A stretch of DNA of 64,000 nt. It comes from Prevotellaceae bacterium MN60 (GTDB lineage Bacteria; Bacteroidota; Bacteroidia; Bacteroidales; Bacteroidaceae). Below are positions 51,670 through 61,041 of this stretch, piece after piece. Each line of letters begins with the position of its first letter. Position 1 is the stretch's first letter. The notes under the pieces are model-generated. The model made no database searches. It saw only the letters and a list, made by a program, of their open reading frames with translations, and was not told the origin of the DNA. The DNA lies in assembly GCA_900199555.1 (NCBI GenBank), contig FZQZ01000004.1:62001-126000 (forward strand). The letters are read 5' to 3'. Made by a program: the position numbers and the translations under genes.

Positions 51670-53484
51670 ATGAAAAAAACTTTATTATCAACAATGATGC
51701 TGTGCATGACCATGATGGCCACTGCACAACCTGCTGGAGGTTTTGGTGGTTTCCAAATGCCTCAAGTGAAGCTGGAGACCAGCCAAGAGTGGAAGGATGT
51801 CAACTATGCTGGTGATGATCAGGCTTATCACACCTGTGACATCTACTTGCCCAAGAAGGAAGCTGCTAGCTATCCTGTTGTAATCCACATCTATGGTAGT
51901 GCTTGGTTCTCAAACAACAGTAAGGGAATGGCCGACCTTGGTACGATTGTTAAGGCTCTGTTGGATGCTGGTTATGCTGTGGTTTGCCCCAACCACCGTT
52001 CTAGTGGTGATGCCAAGTGGCCTGCTCAGCTTCACGACATCCGTGCCGTAGTTCGTTTCGTACGTGGTGAGGCTAAGAAGTACAAGTTTGATACTTCATT
52101 TATTGCTACCAGTGGTTTCTCTAGTGGTGGTCATCTTGCTTCTACTACTGCAACAACTAGTGGTACTAAGCAGACCAAGGTGGGTACTGTAGATATCGAC
52201 CTGGAAGGCAATTTGGGTAAGTATACCAACGAGAGCAGTGCCGTAAATGCAGCCTGTGACTGGTCTGGTCCTATTGACCTGACTGCTATGGATTGTGGCG
52301 ATGCTATGAAGATGGGTGAAAACTCTCCTGAGGATGTATTGCTGGGTTCTAAGTTGTCAAAGGAACCAGATAAGTATCTCAGTCTGAGTGCTACCACTTA
52401 TATTGACAAGAACGATCCTCCTGTTATCATCTTCCATGGTGAGAAAGATAATGTTGTTCCCTGCTGTCAGGGTAAGAAGTTCTATGAACTGCTGAAGGCT
52501 GCTGGTGTAAAGACTGAGGCTACTTTCGTTCCAGAGGGTGGTCATGGTATGGGAATGTATAGCGAAGAGAACCTGCAGAAGATGGTTCACTTCCTTGACT
52601 GCGCTCGTAAGGGTGGTGACTGTAAGGGTGATTGCTGCGAGAAAGGTAAAAGCCGCCTTGTAGAAGATGGTGGTACTGGTGCCTTCAAAGCTATCATGAA
52701 AGAAGAGAAAGGTTTGGCAGAGCACACTGTTTTCGTACCACAGGACTTGTCAAAGTTTAATGCTAAGAATCCCCTGCCCATCTTGGTTTGGGGCAATGGC
52801 GCTTGTGCCAACTCTCCTTGGGAGCACATGAACTTCCTCAATGAGATTGCCTCTCACGGTTTCATCGTACTCGCAACTGGTGATATCCCTATGGTTGACG
52901 AGTGGTATAAAGGTCCGATGTCTCGTTCTGAGCAGCAGATTGAGAGCATTGATTGGGCTATTGCTCAGAATGCAGACCCCAAATCTCCCTACTATCAGAA
53001 GCTTGACGTAAAGAATATCTGCGTTGCAGGTATGTCTTGTGGTGGTTTGCAGACACTCTTCAATTGTGCTGATCCTCGCATCAAGTTGCTGATGATTTGC
53101 AATAGTGGTCTTTTCAACCAAGAGAATGCTGGTCAGGCTGTAGGAGGTATGCCGATGCCTAAGAAAGAGAAGTTGAACGATATCCATACACCAATTATGT
53201 ATATGTTGGGTGGTAAAGAGGATATTGCTTATGGCAATGGTATGGACGACTTCCAGCGCATCAGCCATGTTCCCGCTTGTGCTGTCAACTTCCCTGTAGG
53301 CCATGGGGGCACTTATCGCGAGGCTCATGGTGGTGAGTTCAGCGTAGTAGCACTGGCTTGGCTCAACTGGCAGCTGAAGGGTGACAAGCAGGCAGCAAAG
53401 ATGTTCGTTGGTAAAGATTGCGGGTTGTCAACTCGTAAGGATTGGACCATCGAGAAAAACAAGCTGTTTGGCAAGTTGAAGTAA
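51670..53484 (+). CDS. Double alpha/beta-hydrolase esterase (two catalytic domains)
   Basis: 604 residues; signal peptide MKKTLLSTMMLCMTMMATA. Domain 1 (about 45-310) is of the acetyl/feruloyl esterase type: VVIHIYGSAWFSNNSKGM (oxyanion region), Ser151 in GFSSGG, Asp in HGEKDNVVP, His in GGHGMGM. A short Cys-rich segment (CARKGGDCKGDCCEKG, about 312-328) joins it to domain 2 (about 330-590) with PILVWGNGACANSPWEH, Ser456 in GMSCGG, and His in VGHGGTYRE. Both nucleophile elbows are present. Domain 1 recalls bifunctional feruloyl/acetyl-xylan esterases reported from xylan loci; domain 2 resembles the PET-hydrolase/chlorophyllase-like group and I cannot name its substrate. Last gene of the main xylan locus, followed by three hairpins. 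Confidence 0.82.
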   Translation: MKKTLLSTMMLCMTMMATAQPAGGFGGFQMPQVKLETSQEWKDVNYAGDDQAYHTCDIYLPKKEAASYPVVIHIYGSAWFSNNSKGMADLGTIVKALLDAGYAVVCPNHRSSGDAKWPAQLHDIRAVVRFVRGEAKKYKFDTSFIATSGFSSGGHLASTTATTSGTKQTKVGTVDIDLEGNLGKYTNESSAVNAACDWSGPIDLTAMDCGDAMKMGENSPEDVLLGSKLSKEPDKYLSLSATTYIDKNDPPVIIFHGEKDNVVPCCQGKKFYELLKAAGVKTEATFVPEGGHGMGMYSEENLQKMVHFLDCARKGGDCKGDCCEKGKSRLVEDGGTGAFKAIMKEEKGLAEHTVFVPQDLSKFNAKNPLPILVWGNGACANSPWEHMNFLNEIASHGFIVLATGDIPMVDEWYKGPMSRSEQQIESIDWAIAQNADPKSPYYQKLDVKNICVAGMSCGGLQTLFNCADPRIKLLMICNSGLFNQENAGQAVGGMPMPKKEKLNDIHTPIMYMLGGKEDIAYGNGMDDFQRISHVPACAVNFPVGHGGTYREAHGGEFSVVALAWLNWQLKGDKQAAKMFVGKDCGLSTRKDWTIEKNKLFGKLK

Positions 53485-53492
53485 ATGATATC

Positions 53493-53528
53493 GTCCTATA
53501 TAAGGACATAGTGGCATCAAATGCCACT
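53493..53528 (+). repeat. Two small hairpins after the last esterase gene
   Basis: GTCCT/AGGAC (53493-53497, 53503-53507) and AGTGGCAT/ATGCCACT (53510-53517, 53521-53528) are consecutive stems in the 3' untranslated region, without T-runs. Confidence 0.5.
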
Positions 53529-53542
53529 CCTATTTTCTGAGG

Positions 53543-53603
53543 AAATTTCACGAAGTTGTATGTGCTATAAAGTCCAAGAACTGCGACTTCGTGAAATTTT
53601 TTT
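53543..53603 (+). terminator. Strong rho-independent terminator closing the xylan locus
   Basis: AAATTTCACGAAGTTG (53543-53558) pairs with CGACTTCGTGAAATTT (53584-53599) over 16 bp with one G-U pair, ending in a seven-T run. Confidence 0.9.
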
Positions 53604-53671
53604 GTTGTTTTTTGCTATTGTAATTAGATATTAGTTATTCTTCGTCGTATAATATATAGAACAACCTTTTG

Positions 53672-54223
53672 ATGACACACATTGAGCACGACATCATCAC
53701 CCGCTGTCGACAAGGTGACAGGGATGCTTTCCGTTGGGTGGTTCGTACACATCAGCGGATGCTTTTCTCGCTGGGTCTGAAGATGTTGTGTGATGAAGAA
53801 GAGGCAAAGGATTTGGTGCAAGATACGTTTGTCCGTGTATGGCAACACCTGGATGATTACGATTCTAAGCGCTCCCTTTCTACTTGGCTCTATGTCATTG
53901 CCTCGCGATTGTGTCTGGATAGGATGAAGCGTAAAAAGCGCATCATAGCGCTGAAAGGTGATGAAGAGGTGTTGCGGCGTGTCGCTTCAGACACTGATAC
54001 CCATCTCAAGCTAGAAAATAGCGAATGGGTTGCATTGGTCAGAACGATGGCTGAAGGATTGAGTGATAAGCAACGATTGGTATTCACACTCTGTCAACTG
54101 GAAGGCCTCTCTTCTGATGAGGCGGAAGCGATTACTGGAATGGATAGTCGACAAGTGAGGAATAACCTCTATCTGGCCCGACAGACCATACGACAACGAC
54201 TGAAAGAATTAGGATATGAGTAA
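53672..54223 (+). CDS. ECF-type RNA polymerase sigma factor
   Basis: 183 residues from the ATG at 53672 (a TTG directly before is in frame). Region 2 is clear: IITRCRQGDRDAFRWVVRTH, then EEEAKDLVQDTFVRVWQHL and SLSTWLYVIASRLCLDRMKR. Region 4 (LSDKQRLVFTLCQLEGLSSDE, MDSRQVRNNLYLARQTIRQR) carries the helix-turn-helix. The downstream gene overlaps by 8 bases and encodes a single-pass membrane protein, the usual sigma/anti-sigma pairing. It probably drives its own operon, including the exported protein and the outer-membrane barrel behind it. Link to the xylan locus is positional only. Confidence 0.93.
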   Translation: MTHIEHDIITRCRQGDRDAFRWVVRTHQRMLFSLGLKMLCDEEEAKDLVQDTFVRVWQHLDDYDSKRSLSTWLYVIASRLCLDRMKRKKRIIALKGDEEVLRRVASDTDTHLKLENSEWVALVRTMAEGLSDKQRLVFTLCQLEGLSSDEAEAITGMDSRQVRNNLYLARQTIRQRLKELGYE

Positions 54224-55118
54224 GACCGACGATATATTAGAACGCCTGAAAGGGATAGAACAACCCATCAATGATGACTTCGACGCTTTGACGGAGCGCA
54301 TTATGGATAGTCTGCCTCCTCAGCAGTCTCCTGCAGAGAAGGTAGATTCCTCCGTTCCGCCTGGCATGGAGGACTATCATGTCAATCTGCACTGGGTGTT
54401 CGCTGCTGCTGTCGCCTTGCTGATTATTGGTTTTGGTCTTACAAAGTTGCCTGATATGCTGATGGATTCTAAGGAACCCGTCGTTGCTCAGAAGGTGCAA
54501 ACGGAGATAAAAAAGAAAACCATTGAAAAGGCACTCCCGTTGGCTCGTAAAGATTCTCCTGTTCGGGCACAAAAGCCCTCTGATAGGAGTGCAGAAAAGG
54601 CTGTGGAAGTTCAAGAGAAACAAGCAGGTGTGTCATCACAACCTGTTGCAACAGAACTTACTTTCCATTATGCCTCATTAGAGAATACGGTGGATAGCAA
54701 TTATCAAGCACCTAGTCGTATGGATGAGTTTATTGCCAAGATGGCCAACTATCATCAGGTGGAAGCCATCCCCTTGAACTGCGCTATTAACACCGGTGAT
54801 AGTACCATTGTCAATACCGCTTACGTTTTTGAAGACAAGCAAGAGTTTGACCTCTTTGGTCGTTTGTTACAGATGGCTTGCTGGTATGACACCAAGACTC
54901 CAGGCTATCTGCTTAACTTCTCACGCCAACAGTTCTACTTCTGTCTGAAGGATTTGCGTAAGGGTATGAAATATCTCTGGTTGGCAGAGCGTATCAATGG
55001 AGAGCGCATTTTGCTTTATAGCACTCATTCGCCCATTGATACCACCGTATCATCCAATTGTTTCCAAGAGTATCGTGAACAGCTGACACATACCAATATC
55101 AAAATGTTAAACCTCTAA
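54216..55118 (+). CDS. Membrane-anchored putative anti-sigma factor
   Basis: 300 residues, start overlapping the sigma gene by 8 bases, implying coupled translation. A cytoplasmic segment of about 55 residues (ILERLKGIEQPINDDFDALTERIMDSLP) is followed by one transmembrane helix (WVFAAAVALLIIGFGLTKL), a Lys/Pro/Ser-rich linker, and a periplasmic domain of about 160 residues (ELTFHYASLENTVDSNYQAP onward). No FecR-like domain is apparent. The topology and position argue for an anti-sigma factor that holds the ECF sigma at the membrane until an envelope signal is sensed. The N-terminal segment is short for a classical zinc-binding anti-sigma domain and lacks its His/Cys motif. Confidence 0.75.
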   Translation: MSKTDDILERLKGIEQPINDDFDALTERIMDSLPPQQSPAEKVDSSVPPGMEDYHVNLHWVFAAAVALLIIGFGLTKLPDMLMDSKEPVVAQKVQTEIKKKTIEKALPLARKDSPVRAQKPSDRSAEKAVEVQEKQAGVSSQPVATELTFHYASLENTVDSNYQAPSRMDEFIAKMANYHQVEAIPLNCAINTGDSTIVNTAYVFEDKQEFDLFGRLLQMACWYDTKTPGYLLNFSRQQFYFCLKDLRKGMKYLWLAERINGERILLYSTHSPIDTTVSSNCFQEYREQLTHTNIKMLNL

Positions 55119-55131
55119 AACGAAAGTAAAG

Positions 55132-56331
55132 ATGAAGAGACTATTTATCCTCAGCCTAGCGACATTCGTCTGCACCACTATGCTGGCACAGCAGACGTTT
55201 ACGGCAACGGGAAGTTTTACGCCCGATGTGAAAGAATTAGCACGAAGTGTGGGCGTTTTCGTGTCTCGTCCCGATGTCACTACCATTAAAAAGACTAAGA
55301 AGACCACTGCCGTATGGCATAGTACGAACAATGCCTGGATAAAGGACTATTGCGAACCAAAGGAGTTTGCCATAGAGAAGGACTATTTGAAAATCTTCTC
55401 AGAGATAGACCATCTAGATTTAGACGAACAACCTTATGTTCCGATGAGTTGGCGACTTACTGAAGAGAACGGAGAGACCGTAATGCATTGCTACTTCCGT
55501 ATGCCTGCTGACGAGGTGACCAACCTATGGCTGACATCAGAAGAGACCTGCCTCGTAGATACTGAGACGGGTGTGCAATATCGTATTCGTCGTACAGAGC
55601 CCGAAACCTTCCGCAAACACTTCACTGCCAAGGCAAAGAAAGGCGATGTGCTCGACCTGAAGATATTCTTTCCGCCATTGCCTGCAACAACTAAAGAGGT
55701 TGTTATTTTTGGTATTCCCAATTGGTATTTGACAGGCAATAGAATTACAATCCGTCCCAATCGCTATGAAGTTTCGGGTACGATAGTGTATGACTATGAT
55801 ACCATTCCCCAGTTCCACAAGCCACGTATTCTTCAAGAGCATCTCAGCGAGAATAAACCTTACGACAAAGACAACTGGAATACTTGGAAGGTGCTGACAG
55901 ATGCCCATTTAATCAAACCTCAAAAAGAGGAAACAATGGCTCTTTGGCGCACGCCAGATGCTACCTATATAGCCATTGCTTGCGAACAGAATTGGACACG
56001 CGAATACTGGGGCTTTAATTGGGGTAACAAATATGCAGATATGTTGGTGGATGATGCAGGTCGTCAGTATAAACTCCGTGAGGTGGTAGGCGTTCCACAA
56101 AACGAACTCTTCTTCATGGAAGGTAAAGCTGGTGACTATATCGCTTATCTCAAGATCTTCGACCCTCTGCCACTCGATGTGGAAACCTTTACTTATATCA
56201 TGCCCGAAGGTGAACCCTTCAATGCCTGGGGTGCTAGTTGGGCTGGTTCGGTACATCATAACATCAATGTCCAAGAACTTCGTAAGAATCAACACTTATT
56301 TAACTATCACCCACGAATAGTCGTGGAATAA
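55132..56331 (+). CDS. Exported protein with two homologous beta domains, unknown function
   Basis: 399 residues; signal peptide MKRLFILSLATFVCTTMLA. I do not recognise a named family. The protein contains a repeat: CLVDTETGVQYRIRRTEPE followed by AKKGDVLDLKIFFPPLP in the first half, and MLVDDAGRQYKLREVVG followed by GKAGDYIAYLKIFDPLPLDV in the second, each flanked by a strand with a W (LWLTSEETC; ALWRTPDATYIAIACEQNW). This indicates two related beta-sandwich-like domains, perhaps for binding. It sits between the anti-sigma gene and an outer-membrane barrel gene with 13 and 21-base gaps, so it is probably a periplasmic partner of this envelope system. Confidence 0.75.
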   Translation: MKRLFILSLATFVCTTMLAQQTFTATGSFTPDVKELARSVGVFVSRPDVTTIKKTKKTTAVWHSTNNAWIKDYCEPKEFAIEKDYLKIFSEIDHLDLDEQPYVPMSWRLTEENGETVMHCYFRMPADEVTNLWLTSEETCLVDTETGVQYRIRRTEPETFRKHFTAKAKKGDVLDLKIFFPPLPATTKEVVIFGIPNWYLTGNRITIRPNRYEVSGTIVYDYDTIPQFHKPRILQEHLSENKPYDKDNWNTWKVLTDAHLIKPQKEETMALWRTPDATYIAIACEQNWTREYWGFNWGNKYADMLVDDAGRQYKLREVVGVPQNELFFMEGKAGDYIAYLKIFDPLPLDVETFTYIMPEGEPFNAWGASWAGSVHHNINVQELRKNQHLFNYHPRIVVE

Positions 56332-56352
56332 TTATCGATTTATCATCTTCTA

Positions 56353-59214
56353 ATGAAAACTATCCTCTCTCTCCTACTGGTGCTCGTCTGCTTGACGGCA
56401 CCAGCTCAGGACAACAAGAAAAAAGAAAAGAAAGTAGATCTTTATGGTTACATCACCGACTCCTTTACCAAGGCCAGCGTTCCTGTCGACAGCCTTTTAA
56501 AGATTATTGTGTTAAATGCCGACTCCTCCGTAGTTGATACGGCTGGTGTGTGGAGATCTAGTAGTTATTATGGTTTGCAGACAACGGTCTATGATGTCAA
56601 GGTGCCCGCTCGTCCTGCCAAGTATATCATCAAAGCCATGCATCCCGACTATGAGACTACATATATGAACTATGAGATTAAGCGCATTGCCCGTAATCGA
56701 GAGTTTGAATTGCCCAATCTTCGTATGCGTCGCATCCAGCGTTCTGACTACGATAAGGATGGTGGTAATCTACAAGAAGTTGTTGTCAAGGCCACTAGAG
56801 TCAAAATGGTGTATAAGGGTGATACCATTGTTTTTAATGCCGATGCCTTTAATGTTCCTGAAGGCTCTATGCTTGATGGACTCATCAAACAGCTGCCTGG
56901 TGTGGAGCTGAAGGATAATGGAGAGATTTTTGTCAACGGAAAGAAGATTGAAAACCTTACGCTTAATGGTGCCGATTTCTTCAAAGGCAAGAATAAGATG
57001 ATGCTTGAGAATCTTCCTTACTATTCAGTAAAGAATGTGCAGGTATACAACAAACAAACTCCTCGCAGCAAGTTCTCTGGTCGTGATGTCGAGCAGAAAG
57101 AGTACACAATGGATGTAGTCTTGAAGCGTGAGTATAATGTGGGCGGTACTGCTTTCGTTGAGGCTGGTTATGGCACCGACAATCGTTATAAGTACAAGGG
57201 CTTTGGTTTGCGCTATTCTGATCATTCGCGTGCCGTACTCTTTGGTGGAGCCAACAACCTAAATGAGTATATAGACTACGACAGAGAAGGTAATGAGCGT
57301 GATCGTACCAATGCCTCTGGTGACCGCAATGTAAAGCAAATTGGTGGCTTGCTTACGCTGAATGCAACAGAAGAACGCATTAACAACACCACAGAGTATA
57401 ATCTCCGTTGGGAGGATAACCATACAGAGAGTCGTTCACAGTCGGAGAATTATATGGCTGACACTAGTACCTTTGGCAAGAACGATGGCTTTAGCGAGAA
57501 TCGTCCTTTCAGCATGAATGTGCGCAATACTTTCCAGGTGCAGAAACCTTTCTTTCTCTATTCATGGTTAGACTTTGACTATGACCATGACCACAGTGAA
57601 AGTGAATCAACCTCACTCACAGCCAAAGATATATTGTATGGTGACTTAATCAATAAAAATACCAGTCGTAGCATGCGTAGAGGTAACCGCATGTCTCTCA
57701 ACTTTAATAATAATCTTACCTTTAAGATGCCATGGGGTGATGAATTAGAGATGCAGTTGAATGGTTCTATGGGGCGTAGTTGGAATAATCATTCTTTCTC
57801 TCAGAACAGCTATACCTTTTATAATACGGGAGTGATAGATCAGCGCAACCAGTATAATGATTCGCCCAATAAAGGTTTTAGCCTCAATGGTAGTATTGGT
57901 TATCGCTTTAGTCTGACAGAGAATTTCTCTATTACACCAACTCTGAACATTGGCTATGATTACAATGACAACGATAATAATCTCTATCGTCTCGATTGGT
58001 TGGGTAAAGACTGGGCTGTAGATGGTCCTCATGCCATTGGCTCTCTACCAGACAATGAGCTGTTGCCTTCAGCATTCGATGGTCCAAACTCGGCTGGTGA
58101 GGGAAACAGGCAAAACTCTCAGTCTGCTTCATTGGAGTTCTCATATAACAAGCAGACAGAGAAGGCCTACATATATCTTTCTGGTAGTTTCAGTGAGAAG
58201 TTTCGCCGTGACCACATGACGTATAACAGTGATGTGTTGAATACGAGCATTAACAAAAACTATAACTTCCCTCAAGTATATGTATATGGTTATTTGTCCT
58301 TTGATAATTGGCGTAAGACATTGAATGTCAGTGTTCAGAATTATTCAAATATGCCAGGTATCCGCCAGTTGGTAGACATCGAATCTACCAATAATCCCCT
58401 GAACATCTCAAAGGGTAATCCCGATTTGAAGCCGATGAACTATTGGAGTTTCTATGTAAGCTATAGTTCTCGCAAGGATAGTATCGACCAACATATGAAT
58501 ATCTCTTTGAATAGTACTATTCAGCGCAATGCCTTTGCCAATGCCTATACTTATGAGCCTACTACTGGTGTTTATACCTCGTGGACAGAGAATATCAATG
58601 GCAACTGGAACATGTCTGGTAATATGGACTATAATCGTGCCTTAGGAGAGAAAAAGTTCTGGCATGTAGGTGCAACCCTCAATACCTCTATTAGTCAGAG
58701 TACTGATATGTCTTCGCTGACAGGGCAGACTGAGGCACAGCGCAACCGCGTAACCAGTACACGTTTAGGTTTCTCTCCTAATGTTCGTTTCCAGAAAGAT
58801 AAACTCACCTTTACTTTAAAGGGTGCAGGTTCTTGGCAGCATATCCATCGCAGTATCAATGTCACCAATATGCCTGCCGATGTCTATGACTTCTCTTATG
58901 GCTTTAATGCCAACTATCAGTTGCCTTGGCACTTCACCGTTGATACCGATTTGCAGATGCATTCACGTCGAGGTTATGCAGATTCGGAAATGAATGACAA
59001 TCGCCTATATTGGGATGCCACACTTACCAAGTCATGGAAACAAGGCCGCTGGATAGCTAAGCTCAAATGCTACGACCTTCTCGGTCAGGTTTCTCATTTG
59101 CAGTATTGGGTAAGTTCTCAAGGCCGCACAGAATATTGGACTAACAACATGCGCCGATATGTGATGCTCTCGTTATCCTACCGCTTTACCTTGACACCGA
59201 AGCATAAGAATTAA
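56353..59214 (+). CDS. Outer-membrane beta-barrel protein of the TonB-receptor-like (OMP_b-brl_3) type
   Basis: 953 residues; signal peptide MKTILSLLLVLVCLTAPA. A Lys-rich segment and a carboxypeptidase-regulatory-like domain (about 28-125, VDLYGYITDSFTKASVPVDS) are followed by a plug-like domain: LQEVVVKATRVKMVYKGDTI, LIKQLPGVELKDNGEIFVNG, GADFFKGKN. From about residue 260 alternating strands form a large barrel, ending MLSLSYRFTLTPKHKN. Unlike SusC it has no SusD partner. The ECF sigma upstream suggests its expression is controlled by envelope or substrate signals. Family members have been annotated as TonB-dependent receptors, but the ligand is unknown. A bidirectional terminator follows. 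Confidence 0.85.
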   Translation: MKTILSLLLVLVCLTAPAQDNKKKEKKVDLYGYITDSFTKASVPVDSLLKIIVLNADSSVVDTAGVWRSSSYYGLQTTVYDVKVPARPAKYIIKAMHPDYETTYMNYEIKRIARNREFELPNLRMRRIQRSDYDKDGGNLQEVVVKATRVKMVYKGDTIVFNADAFNVPEGSMLDGLIKQLPGVELKDNGEIFVNGKKIENLTLNGADFFKGKNKMMLENLPYYSVKNVQVYNKQTPRSKFSGRDVEQKEYTMDVVLKREYNVGGTAFVEAGYGTDNRYKYKGFGLRYSDHSRAVLFGGANNLNEYIDYDREGNERDRTNASGDRNVKQIGGLLTLNATEERINNTTEYNLRWEDNHTESRSQSENYMADTSTFGKNDGFSENRPFSMNVRNTFQVQKPFFLYSWLDFDYDHDHSESESTSLTAKDILYGDLINKNTSRSMRRGNRMSLNFNNNLTFKMPWGDELEMQLNGSMGRSWNNHSFSQNSYTFYNTGVIDQRNQYNDSPNKGFSLNGSIGYRFSLTENFSITPTLNIGYDYNDNDNNLYRLDWLGKDWAVDGPHAIGSLPDNELLPSAFDGPNSAGEGNRQNSQSASLEFSYNKQTEKAYIYLSGSFSEKFRRDHMTYNSDVLNTSINKNYNFPQVYVYGYLSFDNWRKTLNVSVQNYSNMPGIRQLVDIESTNNPLNISKGNPDLKPMNYWSFYVSYSSRKDSIDQHMNISLNSTIQRNAFANAYTYEPTTGVYTSWTENINGNWNMSGNMDYNRALGEKKFWHVGATLNTSISQSTDMSSLTGQTEAQRNRVTSTRLGFSPNVRFQKDKLTFTLKGAGSWQHIHRSINVTNMPADVYDFSYGFNANYQLPWHFTVDTDLQMHSRRGYADSEMNDNRLYWDATLTKSWKQGRWIAKLKCYDLLGQVSHLQYWVSSQGRTEYWTNNMRRYVMLSLSYRFTLTPKHKN

Positions 59215-59233
59215 ACGTGTGTGATGATAAAGA

Positions 59234-59267
59234 AAATAGCGTGAGTCCGATGTGGCTCACGCTATTT
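59234..59267. terminator. Bidirectional terminator between convergent genes
   Basis: AAATAGCGTGAG (59234-59245) and CTCACGCTATTT (59256-59267) form a perfect 12-bp stem; the + strand continues TTTCTTTTA and the - strand continues TTTTCTTTA, so it can serve both the barrel gene and the minus-strand GH43 gene. Confidence 0.88.
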
Positions 59268-59289
59268 CTTTTATGATGTTCTCTTGCTT

Positions 59290-61011
59290 TTAGAAAGTCT
59301 TGCGAGTACGCTTCACACCATTCTTGTCGGTATATTGCTCGATAATCATACCACGATGGTTCTGAGCATTTGTCAACTTACGACCAGATAAGTCGTAAAC
59401 CTCTTTCTTTACGGGTTCGTAGGCTTCCATCTCATTGATGCCATCCGTCTCATGTCTAAACTGCCATGAGTCAACATAGAGCTCTCCTTCAGAAACTACG
59501 AAATAGATGTTGTTCTTCACGCCCTTAAACTTAGTGGCGTCAACATCGATAGTCTTCTCCTCCATATCTTCTGAAGAGAACTCAAGGGTGGCTATTGTAC
59601 CACGAGGAGAGAGAGAGGTGCGGATATCCAGTTTACCTGTACCCTTCGCGCGTACCGTTACCTTTGCAGCACCAGTACCAAAGTCCACCTTACGTACGTT
59701 AAACCAAGAAGAAGCAACCATCTTCACCTGCATGTTCTCAGAAGCATCGTTGCCCAGAGTGCTGATTCTGGTATTTTTATTAATATTGGTGATGTCCTCA
59801 TACTCAATGCCACCACTTCTTGCCATGGTCTCGGCCTCCTGCAGTACATAGGGGTCCATGTTCTTGATTTGCTTCACACCGGCGATAGTCAGAGATACGG
59901 GGTTAACTGTAGCAGTCGACTCATTTACTGTCGCTTTGTTCACACAGATTGAACGATAGTCACCTGCGCTGTTATCTACGGCACCGTCACTCTTCATGGC
60001 ATCCAGCAATACACTTCCGTGATCGTGGTAGATGTGGTAGTAGCTGCCCTGGAACTTCTGCAGATGCGAGTGGTTGTTACCTGCAACACCAGGACCATAG
60101 TATCCCTTGAATTCCCATGAGTTAGGATCCATAGGCGTATCGCTCACCATATAGCACATCGTGCCACCACCGGGAGCGCTAGCTGTAGTGCTGTGCTCAT
60201 TCTTATAAGTGCTCCAATCATCACGTGATGCCCAGTTCGAGCAGTAGGTATATACATACTTACCATTGATAACATTCAGCTCGTTGGCCTCAAAGTGGTA
60301 GGGAGCGGGAATAACGACAGCCGAACCATCCACTTCAGTCATTGAAGGCTTCAACTTGATGATTCGTGCTGCATTGGGCATCAAGGTGCTAGGACCAAGG
60401 CCACCGAAAGATAACCAGCCCACACCATTCTCGTCGATGGTTACACCTGGGTCAAAGTTCGCATTCGTTCCTGCTGCATTTGCTCCTGGAGTGTCGTAGT
60501 GAATCATCAACTCCTTGTTGGGCGATTTCCAAGGACCGACAGGTGATTCGGCCTTCAATACGCCCACACCATGACTGCTGTTGCAGAAATACAAGAAGAA
60601 TTCATCTTTGCCGTTTTCTGCATTGTGACGCCATGTTACAGAGGGCGCCCACGAGACACCATAGCCTTTATACCATGAATTAATCCAACCAGAACATATC
60701 TTTTTTGTGTCAATTGTTCCGTGGAAGGTCCAGTTCACCATGTCGTCAGTAGAGAATACAACGATAGACTTGATGCTACCATAACTGTTATCACCTTTCT
60801 TGTGGTTGGTAATAAACTCCTGATGGTCGTTTGTTCCATAGACGTACAAACGTCCGTTGTATTCCAGTGCGGTGGGGTCTGCACAGAATATGTTACCACT
60901 AATAGGATTGGCGTTTTCTGCCCCTTTATAACTAGTAGCTGTTGATGATTGCGCATTCGTCTGAATGCAGGTCGCCATGAGGGCGGCGATTAGGAATAGT
61001 GTCTTGTACAT
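59290..61011 (-). CDS. GH43-CBM6 enzyme with C-terminal sorting-like tail
   Basis: 573 residues from the ATG at 61009-61011, where the signal peptide MYKTLFLIAALMATCIQTNA begins; an in-frame ATG 28 codons upstream lies across the promoter and is rejected. GH43 residues: base Asp45 in FCADPTALEYNGRLYVYGT, Asp in NFDPGVTIDENGVGWLSFGG, acid Glu in FEANELNVINGKYVYTY, His in NHSHLQKFQGSYYHIYHD. A CBM6-type module starts YVLQEAETMARSGG (about residue 395). The end (VYDLSGRKLTNAQNHRGMII) resembles the sorting tails seen elsewhere, with a basic extension. It is transcribed alone, opposite to the locus, and may be an exo-xylosidase or arabinofuranosidase expressed independently. Confidence 0.9.
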   Translation of the reverse strand: MYKTLFLIAALMATCIQTNAQSSTATSYKGAENANPISGNIFCADPTALEYNGRLYVYGTNDHQEFITNHKKGDNSYGSIKSIVVFSTDDMVNWTFHGTIDTKKICSGWINSWYKGYGVSWAPSVTWRHNAENGKDEFFLYFCNSSHGVGVLKAESPVGPWKSPNKELMIHYDTPGANAAGTNANFDPGVTIDENGVGWLSFGGLGPSTLMPNAARIIKLKPSMTEVDGSAVVIPAPYHFEANELNVINGKYVYTYCSNWASRDDWSTYKNEHSTTASAPGGGTMCYMVSDTPMDPNSWEFKGYYGPGVAGNNHSHLQKFQGSYYHIYHDHGSVLLDAMKSDGAVDNSAGDYRSICVNKATVNESTATVNPVSLTIAGVKQIKNMDPYVLQEAETMARSGGIEYEDITNINKNTRISTLGNDASENMQVKMVASSWFNVRKVDFGTGAAKVTVRAKGTGKLDIRTSLSPRGTIATLEFSSEDMEEKTIDVDATKFKGVKNNIYFVVSEGELYVDSWQFRHETDGINEMEAYEPVKKEVYDLSGRKLTNAQNHRGMIIEQYTDKNGVKRTRKTF

Positions 61012-61041
61012 ATTTATAATTAGTTTGTTATTTTCGAGGTG

